Of a DNA stretch of 64,000 nucleotides, positions 58,255 through 64,000 are shown piece by piece. The DNA is taken from the NCBI RefSeq assembly GCF_013409045.1, contig NZ_JACCBT010000001.1, forward strand, positions 3,906,001-3,970,000. The letters run 5' to 3'. The notes beneath the pieces were generated by a model. The model searched no databases. It worked only from the letters and a program-made list of their open reading frames with translations, and had not been told where the DNA came from. The position numbers were made by a program, and so were the translations under genes. This DNA comes from Actinomadura citrea. Lineage in GTDB: Bacteria; Actinomycetota; Actinomycetes; Streptosporangiales; Streptosporangiaceae. Positions within the stretch are counted from its first letter, which is position 1. Every line of letters starts with the position of its first letter.

Positions 58255-60420
58255 TCAGCCGTCCTTGGAGTCGGCGGCGACCTTGTCGGCGAGATGCGAC
58301 GGGAGCGGCTCGTACCGCAGGAAGCCGCGGTTGAACGTGCCGGTTCCCTGCGACATCGACCGCAGGTCGATCGCGTACCGGACGATCTCCAACTGCGGCA
58401 CCTCGGCCTTGATCATCGTGCGTCCGCCGGGCACCGCCTGGGAGCCGAGCACCCGGCCGCGCCGCGAGGTGAGGTCGGACATGATCGGGCCCACGTACTC
58501 GTCGGCGATCAGAACCTCCACCTCGTCGACGGGCTCCAGCAGCAGGATCGGCACCTGACCCGCCGCGTCCTTCAGCGCGAGCGCGCCGGCTGCCTGGAAC
58601 GCCATGTCGGAGGAGTCGACCGAGTGCGCCTTGCCGTCGTGCAGCGTGACCTTGACGTCGACCATCGGGTAGCCGGCGGACACGCCGCGCTCCATCTGCT
58701 GCCGGACGCCCTTCTCGACCGAGGGGATGAACTGGCGCGGGACGACCCCGCCGACGATCTTGTCGACGAACTCGAAGCCCTCGCCGGACGGCAGCGGCTC
58801 GACGTCGATGTGGCAGATGCCGTACTGGCCGTGCCCGCCGCTCTGCTTGACGTGCCGGCCGAGGCCCTTCGCCGTCCCGCCGAAGGTCTCCCGCAGCGGG
58901 ACGCGCAGGTCCACCCGCTCGACCTCGACGCCGTACCGGGCGCGCAGCCGGTCGATCAGCACGTCGGCGTGGGCCTCGCCCATGCACCACAGCACCAGCT
59001 GCCGGGTCTCGGCGTTGTTCTCCAGCCGCAGCGTCGGGTCCTCGGCGACGAGCCGGCCGAGCGCCTGGCTCAGCTTGTCCTCGTCGGCCTTGGACTTCGC
59101 GCGGATCGCGACCGGCAGCAGCGGGTCCGGCATGGACCAGGGGGCCATCACCACGGGAGCGCCCGGATCCGACAGCGTGTCGCCGGTCTCGGCGCGGCCG
59201 AGCTTCGCCACCGCGCAGATGTCGCCCGCCCCGCAGGACGCCGCGGTGCGCTGCGTCTTGCCCAGCGGCGAGGTGAGCGCGCCGACGCGCTCGTCGACGT
59301 CGTGGTCCTCGTGGCCGCGGTCCTCCATGCCGTGCCCGGAGACGTGCACGGTCGTGTCGGGGCGCAGCGTCCCGGAGAACACGCGGACCAGCGAGATCCG
59401 CCCGACATAGGGGTCGGACGTGGTCTTGACGACCTCGGCGACCAGCGGCCCTTCCGGATCGCAGGAGATCTCCTTCGGGGGCCCGCCCGCCACCGGGGTC
59501 ACGGGCGGGATGCCGTGTTCGAGGGGGGACGGGAACGCCTGGGTGACGACCTCCAGCAGCTCCATCATCCCGACGACCGGGCCGGGGTGGTCGCCGTGCG
59601 GGACCGACGTCGCGAGGACGGGGTAGAAGCTGCCGCGCGCCACCGCGGTCTCCAGGTCCTCGATGAGCGCCTTGACGTCGATCTCCTCACCGGACAGGTA
59701 GCGGTCCATGAGGGTCTCGTCCTCGCTCTCCTGGATGATCCCCTCGATGAGCGAGGCGCGCTGCTCGGAGATCTGGTCCAGGTACCGGGGATCGGGGTCG
59801 CACTCGGTGCGCCGCCCGGTCGAGTAGTCGAGGCAGCGCTGCGACAGGAGCCCGATCAGGCCCTGGAGACCGTCGTCGCCCCGGGCCGGGAAGTACAGCG
59901 GCGCGACGCCCTCACCGAAGGCGTCCTGACAGGCCATGACCACGTCGTCGTAGTCGCCGCGCTGCTGGTCGACCTTGGTGATGACGACCGCGCGCGGCAT
60001 CTGCACCGCCGCGCACTCCTCCCAGATCATCCGGGTGAGGCCGTCGATGCCGTCCACCGCCGAGATCACGAACAGCGCCGCGTCGGCGGCGCGCAGCCCG
60101 GCCCGCAGGTCGCCGACGAAGTCGGCGTAGCCGGGGGTGTCGATGAGATTGACCTTGATGTCGCCGTGCGTCAGCGGTGCGAGCGCGAGGTTGACCGAGC
60201 GCTGCTGGCGCACCTCCACCTCGTCGAAGTCGCTGACGGTGGTGCCGTCCTCGACCTTCCCCGCCCGCTGCAGCGTGCCCGTGGCGGCGAGCAGCGCCTC
60301 GACGAGCGTGGTCTTGCCGGCCCCTGAATGGCCGACCAGCGCGACATTGCGCACCTTGTCGCACCCGCCGGCCTCCGGTGCCCTGCCGGGGGCTCCCGGG
60401 TGGCCTCCCTTGTCCGCCAT
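58255..60420 (-). CDS. elongation factor G-like GTPase (EF-G2 type)
   Basis: A 721-residue translational-type GTPase: G1 GHSGAGKTT (30-38), G3 DTPGYADF (94-101), G4 TKVD (148-151, instead of NKxD), then EF-G domains II-V, ending in RSMSQGTGTFNRGFLRYEPLP. It belongs to the actinobacterial EF-G-like paralogues (FusA2 group), not the housekeeping factor. Its role is unsettled; ribosome recycling, translation stress or tetracycline-type protection have been suggested for such paralogues. ATG 60420 has GAGGAGG upstream. It is inserted between the HIT and pgsA genes on the opposite strand. Confidence 0.92.
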   Translation of the reverse strand: MADKGGHPGAPGRAPEAGGCDKVRNVALVGHSGAGKTTLVEALLAATGTLQRAGKVEDGTTVSDFDEVEVRQQRSVNLALAPLTHGDIKVNLIDTPGYADFVGDLRAGLRAADAALFVISAVDGIDGLTRMIWEECAAVQMPRAVVITKVDQQRGDYDDVVMACQDAFGEGVAPLYFPARGDDGLQGLIGLLSQRCLDYSTGRRTECDPDPRYLDQISEQRASLIEGIIQESEDETLMDRYLSGEEIDVKALIEDLETAVARGSFYPVLATSVPHGDHPGPVVGMMELLEVVTQAFPSPLEHGIPPVTPVAGGPPKEISCDPEGPLVAEVVKTTSDPYVGRISLVRVFSGTLRPDTTVHVSGHGMEDRGHEDHDVDERVGALTSPLGKTQRTAASCGAGDICAVAKLGRAETGDTLSDPGAPVVMAPWSMPDPLLPVAIRAKSKADEDKLSQALGRLVAEDPTLRLENNAETRQLVLWCMGEAHADVLIDRLRARYGVEVERVDLRVPLRETFGGTAKGLGRHVKQSGGHGQYGICHIDVEPLPSGEGFEFVDKIVGGVVPRQFIPSVEKGVRQQMERGVSAGYPMVDVKVTLHDGKAHSVDSSDMAFQAAGALALKDAAGQVPILLLEPVDEVEVLIADEYVGPIMSDLTSRRGRVLGSQAVPGGRTMIKAEVPQLEIVRYAIDLRSMSQGTGTFNRGFLRYEPLPSHLADKVAADSKDG

Positions 60421-60774
60421 GACTACCTCCTCGGACGGGCCTCTCGCGGAGGCCCGCGTGCGGCTGGGGCCCGGCCCGGCGGGCCCGGCCCTGACGTCCG
60501 AGTGCGGCGTCCGACCTTGTCCATCGCGCGTGACCGACGTCACACCCGTGTCAACAGCCTTTCCCGTGATGGCCGGGATCACAAGGGGTGGACGGCAAAC
60601 AACCGTGATCCGTGCGGGCCGCCGGGGCGCGGGTCCCGGGACCGGCCGCGGGCCCGCGGCGTGCGCACTACGATGGGCGCGCCGCGCGAGCGCCGGTCGC
60701 CCGCGGCGGGGCCGGTCCCGGTGAGCGCGACTCCCGGTGGCCGCGACTCCCGATGATCACGAGAACGGACGTCG
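60421..60774. promoter_or_regulatory. divergent intergenic region, EF-G-like gene / pgsA
   Basis: 354 bases without a supported gene. On the minus strand TTGACA (complement of 60549-60554) is a -35 candidate for the GTPase gene. GTGAC-N4-GTCAC (60530-60543) and GTGAT-N7-ATCAC (60566-60582) are inverted repeats flanking it. Toward pgsA, TACGAT near 60669 is a possible -10. The remainder is GC-rich without recognisable structure. Confidence 0.45.
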
Positions 60775-61437
60775 ATGCTCAACAAGATCAGGCCCGCGCT
60801 GGGGCGAGTCCTCACCCCCGTCGGACAGGCGGTCGCGCGGACCGGGGTCTCGCCCAACGCCATCACCGTCATCGGGACGGTCGGCGTCGCCGCCGGCGCG
60901 CTCGTGCTGTTCCCCCGCGGGGAGTTCTTCTGGGGGACGATGGTCATCACCGCGTTCGTCCTGTTCGACATGCTCGACGGCGCGGTCGCCCGGGTCACCG
61001 GGAAGATCTCCGCGTTCGGGGCGTTCCTGGACTCCACCATGGACCGCGTCGCCGACGCCGCGATCTTCGCCGGGCTGATGATCGGGCTGTACCGGGGCGA
61101 CCAGGAGACCCTCGCCGGGGTCGCGCTGTACTGCCTGGTCTCCGGGGTCGTGGTGTCCTACGCCAAGGCCCGCGCCGAGGGCCTCGGCTACACCTGCAAC
61201 GTCGGCATCGCCGAGCGCGCCGAGCGCCTCATCGTCGTCCTCGTCGCGGCCGGGTTCGACGGGCTCGGCGTCCCCTACATCCTCGCGGTCGCCCTGTGGG
61301 GCCTCGCCGTGCTCAGCACCGTCACGGTCGGGCAGCGGTTCGCCACGGTGTACGCCCAGGCGCGGCCGGGCGCGGAGGCCGGGGCCGGGAACGGTGCGCA
61401 GAACGGGGCCGCGAAGACGCCGGAGCCGCGTCCATGA
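60775..61437 (+). CDS. pgsA: phosphatidylinositol phosphate synthase
   Basis: A 220-residue CDP-alcohol phosphotransferase with about six membrane helices. The full catalytic motif D-x2-D-G-x2-A-R-x8-G-x3-D-x3-D is present as DMLDGAVARVTGKISAFGAFLDSTMD. It makes phosphatidylinositol phosphate from CDP-diacylglycerol and inositol-1-phosphate, the first step toward PIMs. ATG 60775. The stop overlaps the acyltransferase ATG (ATGA). Confidence 0.93.
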   Translation: MLNKIRPALGRVLTPVGQAVARTGVSPNAITVIGTVGVAAGALVLFPRGEFFWGTMVITAFVLFDMLDGAVARVTGKISAFGAFLDSTMDRVADAAIFAGLMIGLYRGDQETLAGVALYCLVSGVVVSYAKARAEGLGYTCNVGIAERAERLIVVLVAAGFDGLGVPYILAVALWGLAVLSTVTVGQRFATVYAQARPGAEAGAGNGAQNGAAKTPEPRP

Positions 61438-62363
61438 CCACGCCCCGCCGCGGAGAGGCGCCGCCGTCGCTTCGCGACGAGGTGTCCGACGCCGCCTACG
61501 CCCTGGGCTGGACGGTCGTCCGCAAGATGCCGGAGAGCGCGGCGCGCCTGGTGTTCACCGCGCTGTCCGACCGCACGTGGCACCGCTACGGCGGCGGCGT
61601 GCGGCAGCTGGAGAGGAATCTGTGCCGCGTCCTCGGCAAGGACGCCGTCGACGACGAGGTCCGCATCCTCAGCAAGAAGGTGCTCCGCTCCTACTTCCGC
61701 TACTGGCTGGAGGTCTTCCGGCTGCCGGAGTACGACCGGGCGCGGATCCTCGGCCGGATGCGGGTCACCGGCGAGAAGAAGATCTTCACCAACCTCGACT
61801 CCGGGCGCGGCGTCATCCTGGCGCTGCCCCACATGGGCAACTACGAGCACGCAGGCGCGTGGCTGGTGCACTGCGGCTACCCCTTCACCACGGTCGCCGA
61901 GCGGCTCGAACCCGCCTCGCTGTTCGACCGGTTCGTCGAGTTCCGCGAGGGCCTCGGGATGGAGGTGCTCGCGCACAAGGGCGCCTCCGCCTACGGGCGG
62001 ATGGCGCAGCGGCTGCGCGCCGGGCGGCCGGTGTGCCTGGTCGTCGACCGCGACCTGACCGAGAGCGGCATCGACGTGCAGTTCTTCGGCGCCACCGCCC
62101 GGATGCCCGCCGTGTCGGCCGCGCTGGCCGTCCAGACCGGCGCCGCCCTCATTCCCGTGACACTCTGGTATGAGGGCGAGTACTGGGCGGCGCGGGTCCA
62201 CGAGGAGATCCCCGTGCCGGACGAGGGCGGCAGACAGGAGAAGATCCGGGCCATGACCCAGGACCTCGCGCGCGCCTTCGAGGAGGGCATCGCCGCCCAC
62301 CCCGAGGACTGGCACATGCTGCAGAAGGTCTGGGTGGACGACCTCGAGGACGACCGAGGATGA
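61434..62363 (+). CDS. patA: phosphatidylinositol mannoside acyltransferase
   Basis: A 309-residue LpxL/HtrB-family acyltransferase. The His-Glu catalytic pair is in LALPHMGNYEHAGAW (HxxxxE), with VCLVVDRDLTESGIDVQFFG and ALIPVTLWYEG downstream. In mycobacteria this enzyme acylates the mannose of PIM1/PIM2. ATG 61434 overlaps pgsA. It is membrane-associated on the cytoplasmic face. Confidence 0.92.
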   Translation: MTTPRRGEAPPSLRDEVSDAAYALGWTVVRKMPESAARLVFTALSDRTWHRYGGGVRQLERNLCRVLGKDAVDDEVRILSKKVLRSYFRYWLEVFRLPEYDRARILGRMRVTGEKKIFTNLDSGRGVILALPHMGNYEHAGAWLVHCGYPFTTVAERLEPASLFDRFVEFREGLGMEVLAHKGASAYGRMAQRLRAGRPVCLVVDRDLTESGIDVQFFGATARMPAVSAALAVQTGAALIPVTLWYEGEYWAARVHEEIPVPDEGGRQEKIRAMTQDLARAFEEGIAAHPEDWHMLQKVWVDDLEDDRG

Positions 62364-62373
62364 GGGCCGGCCG

Positions 62374-63534
62374 ATGAAGGTGGGACTCGTCTGCCCCTAC
62401 ACCTGGGACGTGCCGGGCGGCGTCCAGCAGCACATCGGCGATCTCGCCGAGGCGCTGATCGCGCTCGGCCACGAGGTGTCGGTCATCACGCCCGCCGACG
62501 ACGACGCCGACCTGCCGCCCTACGTCGCGTCGGCCGGGCGCGCCGTCCCCGTCCCCTACAACGGCTCGGTCGCGCGGCTGGCGTTCGGGTTCCTGTCGGC
62601 CGGCCGGGTCCGGCGCTGGATCCGCGAGGGCGGGTTCGACGTCCTGCACGTCCACGAGCCCGCCGCGCCCTCGCTCGGGCTGCTCGCCTGCTGGGCGGCC
62701 GACGGGCCCATCGTGGGCACGTTCCACGCGTCCTACGAGCGGTCGCGGGCGCTGTCGGTCACCGCGCCGATCCTGCAGAGCGCCCTGGAGAAGATCACCG
62801 GCCGGATCGCGGTGTCGGAGGCCGCCCGCACCACCCTCGTCGAGCACCTCGGCGGCGGCGCCGTGCTGATCCCGAACGGCGTCGCGACCGAGCGCTACGC
62901 GATGGCGGAGCCGCTGCCCGGCTGGCGCGGCCGCGCGGACACGCCGCCCGTCGGCGACGGGGGAGCGCTGGGGTTCCTCGGCCGGATGGACGAGTCGCGC
63001 AAGGGCCTGCAGGTGCTGCTGCGCGCCTTCGAGATCCTCGGCCGCCTGCGCCCCGGGCTGCGGCTGCTGATCGCCGGGCCCGGCGACGCCGACGACGTGC
63101 TGGCCCGGGTCCCGGCCGACCTCCGCGACCGCGTCGCCGTGCTCGGCATGGTGAGCGAGGACGACAAGGTCCGCGCCTACCACTCGGTGGACGTGTTCGT
63201 CGCGCCCAACCTCGGCGGTGAGAGCTTCGGCATCGTCCTCGCCGAGGCCATGGCCGCGGGCGCGCCCATCCTCGCCAGCGACATCGAGGCGTTCGACCGC
63301 GTCCTGCGCGGGGGCCGGGCCGGGATGCTGTTCCCTGTCGGCGACCACGAGGCGCTCGCCGCGGCGGCCGGGGAGCTGCTCGACGACCCGGCCCGCCGCA
63401 AGCAGCTGTCGGCGGAGGCCCGCGCGGCGGTGCGGGCCTACGACTGGTCGTCGGTGGCCCGCGACGTGCTGCGGGTGTACGAGACCGTCACCGGCGGCCG
63501 CGCCGGCGTGGTCGAGTCCGGGCTCGGCGCGTAG
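62374..63534 (+). CDS. pimA: phosphatidylinositol alpha-mannosyltransferase
   Basis: A 386-residue GT4 (GT-B fold) glycosyltransferase. CPYTWDVPGGVQQHIGDLAEAL holds the glycine-rich acceptor loop. Further landmarks are VLHVHEPAAPSLGLLA, FHASYERS, FLGRMDESRKGLQVLL (nucleotide site) and the EX7E motif in ESFGIVLAEAMAAG. It transfers the first mannose from GDP-mannose to PI. Start ATG 62374 lies ten bases after patA. Confidence 0.94.
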   Translation: MKVGLVCPYTWDVPGGVQQHIGDLAEALIALGHEVSVITPADDDADLPPYVASAGRAVPVPYNGSVARLAFGFLSAGRVRRWIREGGFDVLHVHEPAAPSLGLLACWAADGPIVGTFHASYERSRALSVTAPILQSALEKITGRIAVSEAARTTLVEHLGGGAVLIPNGVATERYAMAEPLPGWRGRADTPPVGDGGALGFLGRMDESRKGLQVLLRAFEILGRLRPGLRLLIAGPGDADDVLARVPADLRDRVAVLGMVSEDDKVRAYHSVDVFVAPNLGGESFGIVLAEAMAAGAPILASDIEAFDRVLRGGRAGMLFPVGDHEALAAAAGELLDDPARRKQLSAEARAAVRAYDWSSVARDVLRVYETVTGGRAGVVESGLGA

Positions 63535-63542
63535 GGGGCGGC

Positions 63543-64000
63543 GTGTCCTACGACTGGGTCATCGACGTCCTGTTCTGGGTCGCCGTCGTCTTCCTGATCG
63601 TGGTGTACGTGTCGTGGCGCGCCACCAGGCTCGACCGCCTGCACGTGCGGGTCGAGACGGCCCGCGCCGCGCTCGACGCCGCGCTCGTCCGGCGGGCCGC
63701 CGCCACGCTGGAGCTGGCCGCGTCCCGGGTCCTGGACCCCGCCACCAGCCTGGTGCTGGCCACCGCCGCCCACGAGGCCCGCACCGCCGACGCCGAGGGC
63801 CGCGAGTTCGCCGAGAGCGACCTGTCGCGGGCGCTGCGCGCCGCCGTCGACCAGCCCGGGTTCGTCGACACCCTCGACGCCCGCGGCGGCGGCGACGGCA
63901 GGGCGGTCCTGGACGAGCTGTCGTCCGCCGCCGCGAAGGTCGCCTACGCCCGCAGCTTCTACAACGACGCCGTCTCCCAGGCCCGGGTCGCGCGCCGCAA
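63543..64000 (+). CDS. conserved membrane-anchored protein downstream of pimA (3' truncated by window)
   Basis: At least 152 residues from GTG 63543, eight bases after the pimA stop, running off the right edge. It has one N-terminal transmembrane helix (about 6-26), then WRATRLDRLHVRVETARAALDAALVRRAA and AESDLSRALRAAV, and a helical LemA-like look (YARSFYNDAVSQAR). It is conserved downstream of pimA in many actinomycetes. The function is unknown; operon membership suggests a PIM or envelope role. Confidence 0.78.
   Translation, partial: MSYDWVIDVLFWVAVVFLIVVYVSWRATRLDRLHVRVETARAALDAALVRRAAATLELAASRVLDPATSLVLATAAHEARTADAEGREFAESDLSRALRAAVDQPGFVDTLDARGGGDGRAVLDELSSAAAKVAYARSFYNDAVSQARVARR

Overview
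This window is about 64 kb of very GC-rich DNA (strong G/C bias at third codon positions, many GTG starts, short ATGA/GTGA overlaps). The gene content is that of a filamentous-type actinomycete. The right end carries the phosphatidylinositol mannoside cluster (pgsA-patA-pimA behind thrS and a HIT-family AP4A phosphorylase), which is typical of Actinobacteria. A DUF5302 protein, a CYP157-like P450, a SpoIIE-type phosphatase and many two-component, PadR, MocR, TetR and ROK regulators fit a Streptosporangiales-like genome such as Actinomadura; that placement is inference. I saw no rRNA, tRNA, CRISPR array, prophage or insertion sequence.

Layout. 0-8 kb: mixed accessory genes (P450, PPOX flavoprotein, MBL hydrolase, coiled-coil protein) and a PadR-controlled DrrAB-type ABC exporter whose permease is frameshifted. 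8-15 kb: an M20 peptidase divergent from a complete five-gene Opp/Dpp-type oligopeptide ABC importer. 15-24 kb: spermidine-synthase-like protein, NAD(P)-binding protein, PAS/GAF-SpoIIE phosphatase with its own anti-sigma-type kinase domain, a secreted M15-like protein, a DUF4253 protein, and a MacB/FtsX-type ABC exporter with a 56-residue membrane protein, divergent from its likely two-component system across a perfect palindrome. 26-33 kb: NUDIX, a MocR regulator, and a divergent operon coding for a periplasmic-binding-fold protein, a nitrilase-family amidase and an amino-acid-type ABC importer. 32.7-41.3 kb: a kynurenine/3-hydroxyanthranilate meta-cleavage cluster (formamidase-like hydrolase, LysR regulator, then ALDH, hydratase, decarboxylase, deaminase, 3-hydroxyanthranilate dioxygenase, ACMS decarboxylase, kynureninase). 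41.5-50 kb: cold-shock protein, MFS/ROK pair, TetR-controlled acyl-CoA dehydrogenase with SDR and quinone-reductase-like genes, and a second two-component system. 50-52.8 kb: cysteine dioxygenase behind a putative Cys leader peptide, a methyltransferase and a sugar porter. 52.8-64 kb: thrS and the PIM cluster, interrupted by a secreted protein, an Asp23/Gls24 protein, a Tat-exported polysaccharide deacetylase and an EF-G-like GTPase.

The most notable signals are regulatory or architectural. Upstream of thrS there is what looks like a complete ribosome-mediated attenuator: a 21-codon leader with three consecutive Thr codons, three mutually exclusive helices and a 16-bp terminator stem. A 28-codon leader of the RLHVDL/SALC type precedes cysteine dioxygenase. 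Repeated GGTAT motifs link the LysR gene with the kynurenine genes. The P450 lacks the ExxR glutamate. A secreted protein appears to fuse a MacB/FtsX-ectodomain-like module to an M15-like cell-wall peptidase domain. A decayed ABC-transporter remnant lies in the LysR/kynurenine intergenic region. Several divergent promoters carry perfect palindromic operator candidates.
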